DNA of 64,000 nucleotides from Planctomycetota bacterium (lineage in GTDB: Bacteria; Planctomycetota; PLA2; JAEUHO01), in contig JAJDEN010000020.1 in assembly GCA_029259775.1 (NCBI GenBank), forward strand, positions 204,846 through 268,845, written 5' to 3'. Under the pieces are notes generated by a model, which did no database searches, was not told the origin of the DNA, and saw only the letters and a program-made list of their open reading frames with translations. This document shows, piece by piece, positions 56,193 to 64,000 of this stretch. A program made the translations under genes and the position numbers. How positions within the stretch are numbered: the stretch's first letter is position 1; every line of letters starts with the position of its first letter.

Positions 56193-57491
56193 ATGAAGGC
56201 CGTGTCCTCCACCGCCCCGCACCCCCTGCTGCCGACGTGCTTGGTCGCCCTGCTCCTGCTGGTGCCGACGGCGTGGGCTGGCGAAGCGACGAAGGAGGCC
56301 CGGCCGCCGGCCGTCCCGGTGGCCAAGGCACTCCATCCGCTCCGGGCGTGGCTGCGCCACAGCGACTGGACCGTGCGCTCGATTGCCGCGTTTGATCTGC
56401 GCAAGCGCACCGAGCCGGGCGTCGTCCGTCTCGCGACGAGCATGCTCGCGGCGGAGACGAACACGTACGCCGCGGCCGGCGCCCTGGGCGCGCTGCGCGG
56501 CCGGCCGCGGCGCGACCTCGTGATGGAGGGGGGCGCCGATCTCGTGGAAGCGCTGCTGCATTGGGCGCGCGACACGCATCCGACGGTGCGTCTCTACGCA
56601 CGGGAGATCCTGTTCACGCTACCCCCCGTGAAGCTCGGCACGGACGTCGAGCGCTATCCGGGTTGGTGGAAGCGCGGACGTGCCCTGTTCGAGCGCGAGC
56701 AGCGCGCGTTTCTCGCGGAGACCGCCCAGGCGGCGAAGGAAGCCGGGGAGGGCGATGCGGCTGCCGCGAAGAAGAGCGGCACGTCGGTGGAGCCCAGCCG
56801 TGCGAAGGACGATCACTTCTACGGACGCCTCGAGACGATGCGGCGCTACGGCCTCGAGCTGTGCATCTGCATGGACCACACGGGCTCGATGAGTCGCGTC
56901 ATCGGTGCGGCGAAGGCGGGCGCGCAGCGCCTGATCGCACGCCTGCGCGCCTACGTACCGCGCTTCCGCGCGGGGCTCGTGACCTACGACGACGTCGCGC
57001 GTCTACGCGCTGCGCTGACGGACAACGCCGACGTGCTGCGCAAGGCGTTCGACAAGGTCAGCGCCGGCGGTGGCGGCGACATCGAGGAGGGCGTCGACAA
57101 GAGCATCCGGCTGGCCCTGGCGGAGGGCAAGCTGGGCTGGTCGCGGCGGGCCCTGCGGGTCATCGTCGTCGTCGGTGATGCGCCGCCGCACGAGGGCGAC
57201 GTCCCCCGCCTGATGCGGATTCTCGGAAAAGCCCGGAGCGACGTCCTCTACGACGAAGCCGTCGTGGTGCACACGGTGTCGACGGACAGCCTGCCCGTAC
57301 TCCACTTCCACCAGATCGCCCTGGCCGGCGGCGGGCAGCACGTGACCCTCCGCAACACCGGCCGCCTGGTCGAGGAACTCGTCATGCTCAGCTTCGGCGG
57401 CGCCGAGCGGGAGCGGGTCCACACCTGGATGAAGGAGATCGACAAGCTCCGTCAGGCCGAGAAAGACCAGAAGAAGCGCACGAAGCGCTGA
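56193..57491 (+). CDS. Secreted HEAT-vWA domain protein
   Basis: The 432-residue protein has a signal peptide (residues 1-29, ending TAWAG). A short helical HEAT-like section follows (about 45-150; WLRHSDWTVRSIAAFDLRKR and THPTVRLYAREILFTL). A vWA domain occupies about residues 220-420. Its MIDAS motif DHTGSMS and later VVGDAPPHEGD are intact, so metal-dependent ligand binding is likely. The C-terminus is Lys-rich. It starts 56 bp after the lipoprotein gene and precedes the NuoEF fusion by 48 bp, but has no evident metabolic link with it. Proteins with repeats plus vWA are frequent in planctomycetes. Confidence 0.84.
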   Translation: MKAVSSTAPHPLLPTCLVALLLLVPTAWAGEATKEARPPAVPVAKALHPLRAWLRHSDWTVRSIAAFDLRKRTEPGVVRLATSMLAAETNTYAAAGALGALRGRPRRDLVMEGGADLVEALLHWARDTHPTVRLYAREILFTLPPVKLGTDVERYPGWWKRGRALFEREQRAFLAETAQAAKEAGEGDAAAAKKSGTSVEPSRAKDDHFYGRLETMRRYGLELCICMDHTGSMSRVIGAAKAGAQRLIARLRAYVPRFRAGLVTYDDVARLRAALTDNADVLRKAFDKVSAGGGGDIEEGVDKSIRLALAEGKLGWSRRALRVIVVVGDAPPHEGDVPRLMRILGKARSDVLYDEAVVVHTVSTDSLPVLHFHQIALAGGGQHVTLRNTGRLVEELVMLSFGGAERERVHTWMKEIDKLRQAEKDQKKRTKR

Positions 57492-57539
57492 CAGCCCACG
57501 GTTCTCGGTCGGGCCGGACGGCGGTATCCTCTGCCCGCG

Positions 57540-59159
57540 ATGAATCTCCTCCAGCAGCTCAACGACCTGCAGACGCGCCACGGCTGGCTCTCCGACGAGA
57601 CCCTGCGTGCGTTCGCGGCCGAGACGAATACCCCGCTCTTCCGGCTGCAGGAGGTGACGACCTTCTATCCGCACTACCGCCGCACGCCCCCCCCGCGAGC
57701 GCACGTGTCCGTGTGCCGCGACGTGGCCTGCCGCATGGCCGAGGGCCCGGCCTACATCGAGGCCCTGCGTGCAGGGCTGGGAAGCGCCGAGGACGTCGAG
57801 CTGCACGAGGTGTCCTGCCTCGGACGCTGCGAGCATGCGCCGGCGGCTTGCGTCGACGATGTGCCGCTCCAGAGCTGGCCTGCCGAGGACGTCGTGGCCG
57901 CGGCCCTCGGCACGAAGCCGCTGCCGGCCGACGAGCCGACGAGCACGCCGCGCACCTGGCCCAGCGATCCCTACGCGAGCCGCGACGAGCACTACGCGAT
58001 CCTGCGAGGCCTGTTGGCGAACCGCGAGCAGGCGCGCCTCGACGTGCCGGAGATGCTGGAGGCCGCGGGGCTGCGTGGCATGGGTGGCGCTGGGTTCCCG
58101 ACCGGGCTCAAGTGGCGCTTCGTGCGCGAGGCGCAAGGCGAACCGAAGTGGGCCGTATGCAACGCGGACGAGTCCGAGCCGGGCACGTTCAAGGACCGGG
58201 TGATCCTCGAGGAACTCCCGCACCTCGTCGTGGAGGGGCTGCTCACCGGCGCGATGGTGGCCGGCGCATCCATCGCCGTGATCTACATCCGCCACGAGTA
58301 CACACGTGAGGCGAAGGCCATCCAGCGCGAGATCGACCGCGTGCGCGAGATCGGCCTTCTTGATGAGCTCGGCATCGAGCTCTCGCAGTTCGTTTCGCCA
58401 GGCGGCTACATCCTCGGTGAAGAGACGGCGCTCATCGAGGCGCTCGAAGGCAAGCGCGGCGAGCCGCGCAACAAGCCTCCCTACCCCACCAACCACGGTG
58501 TCCACGGCAAGCCGACGCTGATGAACAACGTGGAGACGTTCTCCTTCGTGCCCCTGATCCTGCGCGACGGTGCGGATGCCTGGAAGGCGCACGGCACGAA
58601 CGGCGGCACGGGCCTCAAGTTCCTGTCCCTCTGCGGCGACGTCGCCCAGCCGGGCGTCTACTGCGTGCCCATGGGTACGACGGTCAACGACCTCGTGACC
58701 GTGCAGGGCGGGGGCATGGCGGACGGAGCCACGATGCGCGCGTTCTGCCCGGGCGGGGCCAGCGCGCCCTTCCTGCCCGCCGACCGCGCGGACACGCCGC
58801 TCGACTTCGAGCCGATGGAGAAGGCCGGCAGCATGCTGGGCTCCGGCGCCGTCCTGGTCGTGGCCGAAGGCCGCGACATGCTCGACCTCGCGACGAACCT
58901 CGTCGCCTTCTTCCGCAACGAGTCGTGCGGCAAGTGCGTGCCGTGCCGTGTCGGCAGCGAGAAGGCCGTGACGCTGCTCGAGCGCGTCCTCGAGGGCAAG
59001 GCCCAGGGCGACGAGCTCGACCTCCTGCCGGAGCTCGACGAGACGCTGCGCCTGACGTCCATCTGCGGCCTCGGTCAGGTCGTGCTGAATCCCGCGACAA
59101 GCGTCATCGAGCATTTCCCCGAAGACGTGCAGCGGCATCTGGAGACGGGCGGCGCCTGA
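57540..59159 (+). CDS. NuoE-NuoF fusion: NADH-oxidising flavin/Fe-S subunit
   Basis: The 539-residue chain joins two subunits. Residues 1-130 are NuoE-like with a 2Fe-2S site, CRDVACRMAEG and CLGRCEHAPAAC. Residues 150-539 are NuoF-like, with the FMN/NADH motif LRGMGGAGFPTGLKW, CNADESEPGTFKDR, GGYILGEETALIEALEG and the 4Fe-4S motif ESCGKCVPCR with SICGLG. Such fusions serve NAD-linked formate dehydrogenases (FdsB-like), bidirectional hydrogenases (HoxF-like) and others. No catalytic partner is in the window. The stop overlaps the ATG of moeA by one base, which favours a molybdenum enzyme such as formate dehydrogenase as partner (inference). Confidence 0.93.
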   Translation: MNLLQQLNDLQTRHGWLSDETLRAFAAETNTPLFRLQEVTTFYPHYRRTPPPRAHVSVCRDVACRMAEGPAYIEALRAGLGSAEDVELHEVSCLGRCEHAPAACVDDVPLQSWPAEDVVAAALGTKPLPADEPTSTPRTWPSDPYASRDEHYAILRGLLANREQARLDVPEMLEAAGLRGMGGAGFPTGLKWRFVREAQGEPKWAVCNADESEPGTFKDRVILEELPHLVVEGLLTGAMVAGASIAVIYIRHEYTREAKAIQREIDRVREIGLLDELGIELSQFVSPGGYILGEETALIEALEGKRGEPRNKPPYPTNHGVHGKPTLMNNVETFSFVPLILRDGADAWKAHGTNGGTGLKFLSLCGDVAQPGVYCVPMGTTVNDLVTVQGGGMADGATMRAFCPGGASAPFLPADRADTPLDFEPMEKAGSMLGSGAVLVVAEGRDMLDLATNLVAFFRNESCGKCVPCRVGSEKAVTLLERVLEGKAQGDELDLLPELDETLRLTSICGLGQVVLNPATSVIEHFPEDVQRHLETGGA

Positions 59160-60397
59160 TGTTCCACGACGTGCGCATGCGCGGCTTCCGACGACGCGCC
59201 GATGTGCATGAGGTGCAGGCCTGGCTCGACGCGCGCGTGCTGGAGCCGCGCGTGGAGCAGGTCCCGCTCGCCGCGGCCCACGGACGCACGCTCGCCGAGG
59301 CCCTCGTGAGCGCGGTCGACGTGCCGGCCTTCCCGCGCGCGGCGATGGATGGCTGGGCCGTCCGCGGCGAAGAGACCTTCGGCGCGGCCGAGACCGATCC
59401 AATCGTGCTGGAGGTCGTCGGCCTCTCGCTGCCCGGGGCACCGCACGAAGACGAGGTGCACCAAGGTCAGGCCGTGCGCATCATGACGGGTGCGCCCGTC
59501 CCGGCCGGTGCGGACACGGTCCTGCGCGCCGAAGACGGCCACCAGGACGGCGCTGAGCTGAGCGTGCGCGCTGCGGTGCCTGTGGGCAAGCACATCGGCG
59601 AGCGCGGCGAGGACATCACCGTGGGACGCACCGTGCTCGAAGCGGGACGCCGCCTGCGGCCGCAGGATCTCGGCGTCGCGAGCTCCATCGGCGCGGGGAC
59701 GCTGCCGCTCCACGAGCGACCGACGGTGCGGTTGCTGGTCACCGGCGACGAGATCCTGGAGCCGGGGTCCGCGCCGGACGGTGCGCAGATCGTGGATGCG
59801 AACTCGCCGATGCTCACGGCGCTCGTCGAGCGCGACGGCGGCGTGATGTTGGACGTCGCCTTCCTGCCGGATGACGAGGCGGTCCTTCGGGATGCTCTCA
59901 CCGAGGCGCGCGCCGACATCTTGCTCGTGACGGGCGGCTCGAGCGTCGGGCAGGAGGATCACGCGCCCCGGTTGCTGTCGGAGCTGGGCGAGTTGACCTG
60001 GCACGGCGTGGGTCTTCGGCCTGCCGCCCCGACCGGCATGGGGACGATGGGCGACAGGCACGTCTTCTTGCTGCCGGGCAACCCGGTCTCGTGCCTGTGT
60101 GCCTACGACTTCTTCGCGGGCCGGTTGGTCCGCCGGCTGGGCGGTCGCAGCCCGGCCTGGCCGTATGTGGCGCGCACGGGCACGCTCGCCCGCAAGATCT
60201 CGAGTGTGCTGGGCCGTGTGGACTACGTGCGTGTGCGGCTCACAGACGACCGGGTGGATCCACTGATGGCGCGCGGCGCCTCGATCCTCTCGTCGACCAC
60301 GGAGGCGGACGGATTCGTCACCGTGCCGCGTGACCACGAGGGTTGGCCCGAGGGGCATGCGGTCGAGGTCTGGCAGTATGGGGTGTTGCGGGTGTAG
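59159..60397 (+). CDS. moeA: Molybdopterin molybdenumtransferase
   Basis: Inserts molybdate into adenylylated molybdopterin. The 412-residue protein has PAFPRAAMDGWAVRGEE, MTGAPVPAGADTVLRAED, the MoCF domain motifs LVTGDEILEPGSAPDGAQIVDANS (seen as VTGDEILEPGSAP) and LLVTGGSSVGQEDHAP, and FLLPGNPVSCLCAYDFF. ATG 59159 overlaps the NuoEF stop (TGATG). The final codons run straight into a 39-bp palindrome that includes the TAG stop. It may supply the cofactor for the enzyme served by the NuoEF fusion or for the aldehyde oxidoreductase at 35-39 kb. Confidence 0.94.
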   Translation: MFHDVRMRGFRRRADVHEVQAWLDARVLEPRVEQVPLAAAHGRTLAEALVSAVDVPAFPRAAMDGWAVRGEETFGAAETDPIVLEVVGLSLPGAPHEDEVHQGQAVRIMTGAPVPAGADTVLRAEDGHQDGAELSVRAAVPVGKHIGERGEDITVGRTVLEAGRRLRPQDLGVASSIGAGTLPLHERPTVRLLVTGDEILEPGSAPDGAQIVDANSPMLTALVERDGGVMLDVAFLPDDEAVLRDALTEARADILLVTGGSSVGQEDHAPRLLSELGELTWHGVGLRPAAPTGMGTMGDRHVFLLPGNPVSCLCAYDFFAGRLVRRLGGRSPAWPYVARTGTLARKISSVLGRVDYVRVRLTDDRVDPLMARGASILSSTTEADGFVTVPRDHEGWPEGHAVEVWQYGVLRV

Positions 60398-60433
60398 TGA
60401 CCCGATCGGACCCAGGGTCCGATCGGGTCACTA
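60395..60433 (+). terminator. 39-bp near-perfect palindrome at the moeA stop
   Basis: Two 19-bp arms (60395-60413 and 60415-60433) are perfectly complementary around a single central A. The left arm begins with moeA's TAG and contains GACCCGATCGGACCC. RNA would form a very stable hairpin, but no T-run follows, so it is a terminator-like or RNA-protecting structure rather than a classical one; it could also be a protein-binding palindrome. Confidence 0.55.
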
Positions 60434-60498
60434 GCCCGGACTCGCGTCCGGGGCCGTGGCCGGCGGACGGTTACGCGCCCCGCCGAAGGAACGCCCGA

Positions 60499-60555
60499 AG
60501 AGGGCGACCACCCGGTCGCGCGCGTGGCGCGCGACCTAGGGGCGCCCCTACGCGG
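60499..60555. repeat. Long form of the GTAGGGGCG hairpin repeat, copy 2
   Basis: Aligns without gaps to 28195-28251. On the minus strand it starts GTAGGGGCGCCCC and ends GGTCGCCC, the termini of the 25-nt hairpins at 28.4-28.6 kb, with an inner palindrome GGTCGCGCGC/GCGCGCGACC. It occupies most of the gap between convergent moeA and queF. Confidence 0.65.
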
Positions 60556-60590
60556 GTGCTGACGACGTCCGATCGGGGTCCAGGCAGGTG

Positions 60591-60947
60591 TTACGCCGGA
60601 TGGCGGGCGGTGACCACGGTCGACATGCCGCCCCGGACCGAAAACGTGCCCACGATTTCCATCGTGCGCGGCACCAGGACCGCCACGAGATCCGCCAGCA
60701 ACGTGTTGATCAACGCCTCGTAGAACACACCTTCGTTGCGGAACGCCTGCAGGTAGAGCTTCAAGCTCTTCAACTCCACGCACGCCTTGTCCGCCACGTA
60801 CCGGAACGTCAGCGTCGCGAAGTCAGGCTGGCCCGTGACAGGACACAGCGACGTGAACTCGTGCGCCGTGTGCAGGATCTCGTAGTCGCGCTCGGGCGCA
60901 GGGTTGTCGAAGATCTCCAGCATCGCCGCCGCATCAGGAAACGCCAC
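60591..60947 (-). CDS. queF: NADPH-dependent 7-cyano-7-deazaguanine reductase
   Basis: Reduces preQ0 to preQ1 in queuosine tRNA modification. The 118 residues match the short, unimodular QueF type. The nucleophilic Cys is in EFTSLCPVTGQPD and the QueF motif is ELKSLKLYLQAFRNE. The start is GTG at 60947 with GGAG seven bases upstream; the open frame beyond it runs into the OsmC gene. It begins four bases after that gene's TAG, so the two are co-transcribed. No other queuosine gene is in view. Confidence 0.94.
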   Translation of the reverse strand: MAFPDAAAMLEIFDNPAPERDYEILHTAHEFTSLCPVTGQPDFATLTFRYVADKACVELKSLKLYLQAFRNEGVFYEALINTLLADLVAVLVPRTMEIVGTFSVRGGMSTVVTARHPA

Positions 60948-60951
60948 GTCG

Positions 60952-61359
60952 CTACTCCGCTCCGGCGGGTTCAGCCGCCACCTCGGTGAACTCGTTGCTG
61001 CCCTCGAGCAACCGGTGCACGGGGCAACGCCCCGCAATCTGCATCAGCCGCGTACGCTGCGCCTCGTCGAGGTCGCCCTCGAGCGTCACGTGCTGCGTGA
61101 ACTGGTTGGCCTCGCCCTGGGCACCCGGCTCGAGCGTGACGCGCACCCGCACGTCCCTCAGCGGGAAGCCCTTGCGTGCGCTGTAGAGCTTCAGGGTCAT
61201 CGCCGTGCAGCCTCCCAGCGCCGCCAGCACGGTCTGCTGGGGCGTCAGGCCTTCCCCGCCGCCTCCGGCCGCGACCGGCTCGTCGAGGACCGTCGTCGCG
61301 ACGCCGTCGGTGGCCTCCACACGCAGGCTGCCGTTCGTCCGGACGGTGATGTCGAGCAT
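60952..61359 (-). CDS. OsmC/Ohr-family thiol peroxidase-like protein
   Basis: A 135-residue cytoplasmic protein. The two redox cysteines of the family are present: LGGCTAMTLKLYSARKG and AGRCPVHRLLEG. OsmC and Ohr reduce organic hydroperoxides; the YhfA-like subgroup, which this short form resembles, has less certain substrates. It lies 57 bp downstream of the YyaL-like lipoprotein gene and four bases before queF, on one strand. ATG 61359 has GGAG upstream. Confidence 0.9.
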   Translation of the reverse strand: MLDITVRTNGSLRVEATDGVATTVLDEPVAAGGGGEGLTPQQTVLAALGGCTAMTLKLYSARKGFPLRDVRVRVTLEPGAQGEANQFTQHVTLEGDLDEAQRTRLMQIAGRCPVHRLLEGSNEFTEVAAEPAGAE

Positions 61360-61416
61360 CGGGATCTCCAGGTGGGTCTCTGGGGCCGACCAGGGTACGT
61401 CCCTGGCGGCCGGTGC

Positions 61417-63855
61417 CTACTTGAAGAGCGACGGGTGCCGACGGGCACCGGTTTCGCTTCCGAAGCGCAGCGGCAGCTCGAGGCGGATCTCCTCGGGCGC
61501 CTTGCACGTGCTCGCGTCGCAGGCCTGCAACCTCAGCAGCAGCACGATCTTGCGCGGCCCGGGCGAGGCCTCCTTGGGCACCAGCAACGCGGCGCGGATT
61601 TCGAAGGTGCCCTCGAGGTCCTGCGAAGCAGACGCGGCCGTGGGGAAGGCCACCCCCTCCAGCGACGCCGGCGTGCCCTCGGCGGCCGTGAGGCGCGTCC
61701 CGATCAGGTCCTTGTCGGCCGGCTTCTCGGGGTTGACGTGCCAGCCGTCGTCGAGCGCAATGCGCACCACGACGCCGACGCGGTCGCCCGGCTTGGCCTC
61801 GTCCCGTTCGACGAACACGTCGACCTGCGCGATGTCACGACGCGTCGTCACATCGCCGCGTACGGCAGCCGCCGTGCCGGCTGCCCCCTGTTCCATGCGC
61901 ATGCTCAGCGCGCGGATCAGCGCCATCGTCCCCGCCACCATGCGCGGGTGCGCGTAGATCGGCCGGAAGGCGCTCAGGGTCCGCTCGGCGACCTTGCCGT
62001 AGCTCGCCTCCCCCGTGAGGGCGAACAGCCGCAGGTTGACGCGTGCCGCCACGCCGTTGGCCGACGGGATCGGGCTGTCCCAGGTCTCCTTGCTGCGCGC
62101 GATCAACGTCTCGTGCTTGGTCGCGGACGTGCTGTAGAAGCCGCCGCCCTGCATGTCCTGGAACTCGGCATTGAGCCGATCCGTCAGCTCCCGCGCGGCC
62201 ACGGCCCAGGTGTCCTCGCCGGTCGCAGCAGCGAGATCGAGAAGACCGTCGATCAGGTGGACGTAGTCCTCGCAGAAACCGGGGATCTCGGGGCCGGAGC
62301 CCTTGGGGAAGCGCAGCAGCGTGCCGTCGGCGCGGCGCGCCTCCTTCAGCAGGAAGCGCGCGAGCTCGCGTCCGCGATCGAGATACGCCGCCACGCCCAC
62401 GTCCTTGCCGGCGCGGGCGAAGGCGGATACGAGCAAGCCGTTCCACGACGTGATGACCTTGTCGTCGAGGCCGGGCTGCGGGCGCTTGGCCCGCACGGCC
62501 ATGAGCTTGTCGAGCACACCGTCGGTGAGCGAGCGCAGGGCCTCGGGCTCCATGGAGAGTTCGCGCGCGGCATCGTCCAGTTCCTTCGGCCAGTGGAGGA
62601 TGTTGGCGCCGGTGTGCTCGTGGGTCGCCTCGTCCTGGAAGTTGCCGCGCTCCTCGATGCCGTAGAGGCGCGCGATGCGCGGATAGTCCTCGGCGCTCAG
62701 GAGTCCTTTGAGCTCGGCGACCGTCCAGACGTACGTCAGCCCCTCCTCGCCCTCGGTGTCCGCGTCCAGGCTGGACGCGTAGCCGCCGCCCGGCTGCTTC
62801 ATCTCGCGCTCGAGCCATGCGAAGAGGCGCTCGACGACCCGCTTGTAGCGCGGGGCCTTCGTGAGCGCGTACGCGCCGGCGTAGGCCTGGGCCAGCAGGG
62901 CGTTGTCGTAGAGCATCTTCTCGAAGTGCGGCAGCAGCCAGCGCTCGTCGGTGCTGTAGCGGTGGAAGCCGCCGCCGGCCTGGTCATGGATGCCGCCGCG
63001 ATCCATGGCGTCCAGGGTGACGAGCACTTGGCGGCGCTCGTCCTCCCCCATCCGCTTGCCGCCATCTTCGAGGTGGTAGAGCAGCTCCGTGTGCGGAGGG
63101 AACTTGGGGCGGCTGCCGTAACCGCCGTGGCGGGCGTCGAAGCGGGCGCCGAGCGCGTCGCGCATGGTCTTCAAGATCTCGACGTCGCTGTCGTCCGTCG
63201 GCGGGATCTCGGGGCCGTCGCTCATCGCGGCCACTTGCTCGGCGATGGCGTTCGCGCTGTCCTCGACTTCGCTGCGCTGATCCTTCCAGGCGCTCGTGAC
63301 GCGAGCACAGAGCTGGCGCACACCCGCGGCAGGCAGGTACGTCCCGCCCCAGAAGGGCTTGCCTTCCGGCGTCATCAGGACGGTCATGGGCCAGCCGCCG
63401 CGGCCCGTGCTCATCGTGATGAAGCTCATGTAGACGGTGTCGACGTCCGGCCGCTCCTCGCGATCGACCTTCACGCAGACAAAGGCGTCGTTCATCGCCT
63501 TCGCCGTGGCCGGGTCCTCGAAGGACTCGTGCTCCATGACGTGGCACCAGTGGCAGGCCGCGTAGCCGACCGAAAGGAAGATCGGCTTGTCCTGCCTCTT
63601 CGCCTTGGCGAAGGCCTCCTCGCCCCAGGGGAACCAGTCCACGGGGTTGTGCCGGTGCTGCCGAAGGTACGGGCTGCGTTCCTTGCCGAGGCGGTTCTCG
63701 GGCCCCTTCGGGGCGGTGTGGTCATCGCTGTGGGCGTCGGTCACAAGCCCCTCCTTGGGGATGGGCGCGCGGCTGACTGGGATGCGGGGATCGTCCCCGC
63801 AGCCGGCCCCGAGCAAGACGAGGACGGTCAGCAGGAGCGAGGGCGGCGCGCGCAT
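61417..63855 (-). CDS. YyaL/SSP411-like thioredoxin-toroid lipoprotein with C-terminal DsbD-like domain
   Basis: An 812-residue chain. A lipoprotein signal ends at Cys19 in LLGAGC-GDD. Residues 55-200 are the thioredoxin-like domain of the YyaL/spermatogenesis-associated 20 family ([17 protein letters not shown] and the motif ACHWCHVM, then [11 protein letters not shown] and [11 protein letters not shown]). Residues 220-650 form the alpha/alpha-toroid part ([46 protein letters not shown]). The last roughly 130 residues resemble the N-terminal domain of DsbD ([26 protein letters not shown]). Most YyaL proteins are cytoplasmic and lack that tail, so this one is a membrane-anchored thiol-redox candidate. 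Confidence 0.9.
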   Translation of the reverse strand: MRAPPSLLLTVLVLLGAGCGDDPRIPVSRAPIPKEGLVTDAHSDDHTAPKGPENRLGKERSPYLRQHRHNPVDWFPWGEEAFAKAKRQDKPIFLSVGYAACHWCHVMEHESFEDPATAKAMNDAFVCVKVDREERPDVDTVYMSFITMSTGRGGWPMTVLMTPEGKPFWGGTYLPAAGVRQLCARVTSAWKDQRSEVEDSANAIAEQVAAMSDGPEIPPTDDSDVEILKTMRDALGARFDARHGGYGSRPKFPPHTELLYHLEDGGKRMGEDERRQVLVTLDAMDRGGIHDQAGGGFHRYSTDERWLLPHFEKMLYDNALLAQAYAGAYALTKAPRYKRVVERLFAWLEREMKQPGGGYASSLDADTEGEEGLTYVWTVAELKGLLSAEDYPRIARLYGIEERGNFQDEATHEHTGANILHWPKELDDAARELSMEPEALRSLTDGVLDKLMAVRAKRPQPGLDDKVITSWNGLLVSAFARAGKDVGVAAYLDRGRELARFLLKEARRADGTLLRFPKGSGPEIPGFCEDYVHLIDGLLDLAAATGEDTWAVAARELTDRLNAEFQDMQGGGFYSTSATKHETLIARSKETWDSPIPSANGVAARVNLRLFALTGEASYGKVAERTLSAFRPIYAHPRMVAGTMALIRALSMRMEQGAAGTAAAVRGDVTTRRDIAQVDVFVERDEAKPGDRVGVVVRIALDDGWHVNPEKPADKDLIGTRLTAAEGTPASLEGVAFPTAASASQDLEGTFEIRAALLVPKEASPGPRKIVLLLRLQACDASTCKAPEEIRLELPLRFGSETGARRHPSLFK

Positions 63856-63889
63856 GGCGGCTCACGGTACCCGGCCGAGGGAGGCGCGG

Positions 63890-63947
63890 GGCCCGGCGTC
63901 CAAGACGAAGCCCGATGCTCAAGACGACGCCGGAGCCCAAAACGAAG
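63890..63947. repeat. Three imperfect tandem units of about 19 bp
   Basis: CAAGACGAAGCCCG, CAAGACGACGCCGG and CAAAACGAAGCCGG follow one another with short variable spacers. The last unit supplies the T-rich side of the adjacent terminator-like hairpin on the minus strand, so the array may have grown from that element. Confidence 0.55.
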
Positions 63948-63978
63948 CCGGGGCCGCGTGCATCGCACGCGGCCCCGG
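63936..63978 (-). terminator. Minus-strand Rho-independent terminator
   Basis: Perfect 14-bp arms 63948-63961 and 63965-63978 with a 3-base loop; reading leftward, the stem is followed by CTTCGTTTTGGG, the same tail as the terminator at 33754-33794. It would end a gene lying to the right of the window, before the YyaL-like gene. Confidence 0.82.
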
Positions 63979-64000
63979 AGAACTACCTCGCAGAACGAGG

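Noticed and set aside
57003..59441. 812-residue minus-strand open frame
   Set aside because: Antisense to the vWA, NuoEF and moeA genes, all of which have strong motifs.

Overview
The window is 64 kb of very GC-rich bacterial chromosome (strong G/C preference at third codon positions, frequent GTG starts) with about 46 protein genes, no RNA genes, no CRISPR array and no recognisable insertion sequence. Gene content points to a Gram-negative-type envelope: Lnt, several lipoproteins, a signal-peptide porin and a TAT-exported molybdoenzyme subunit. The many secreted VIT/vWA, HEAT, prenyltransferase-toroid and carboxypeptidase-regulatory-like proteins, and the mostly single-gene, strand-switching layout, suggest a deep-branching Planctomycetota member. 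That lineage is inference from gene content, not from a marker gene.

Left part (1-17.8 kb): the end of an inositol-phosphate synthase, thiE and a large secreted secretin-like protein; a NAT-fold protein whose catalytic Cys reads Ser; a PAP2 phosphatase downstream of an overlapping GAPDH-ArsJ pair, the established arsenate-detoxification couple; a secreted HEAT-like protein; an operon of VIT/vWA protein, response regulator and sensor kinase; then dtd, dgt and an AstE/AspA-type carboxylesterase.

Middle (17.8-33 kb): polyphosphate kinase; a hybrid kinase with a degenerate N-terminal receiver; a MoaD/ThiS-like protein coupled to a BNR-repeat protein and followed by a BtuF-like protein; two secreted proteins; a 463-bp gene-free stretch rich in hairpin repeats; lnt-apgM and a methyltransferase.

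Right-middle (33-46.5 kb): an Asp-rich four-helix (ferritin-like) protein ending in the best terminator of the window, convergent with a bacterioferritin-like gene; a Uma2 nuclease-fold protein; a periplasmic aldehyde-oxidoreductase-type operon (2Fe-2S/TAT, Mo, FAD subunits and an 82-residue Cys/His-rich tail gene); a lipoprotein; and an 1862-residue tandem UvrA with four ATPase cassettes.

Right (46.5-64 kb): porin, response regulator, two-domain SagB-like oxidoreductase, a sensor kinase coupled to a stand-alone DnaB-type ATPase, secreted transglutaminase, vWA protein, NuoE-NuoF fusion coupled to moeA, and a minus-strand set of a YyaL-DsbD-like lipoprotein, an OsmC protein and QueF. Molybdenum-cofactor work recurs (aldehyde oxidoreductase, moeA, MoaD-like protein, NuoEF fusion), as do regulators paired tightly with unusual effectors.
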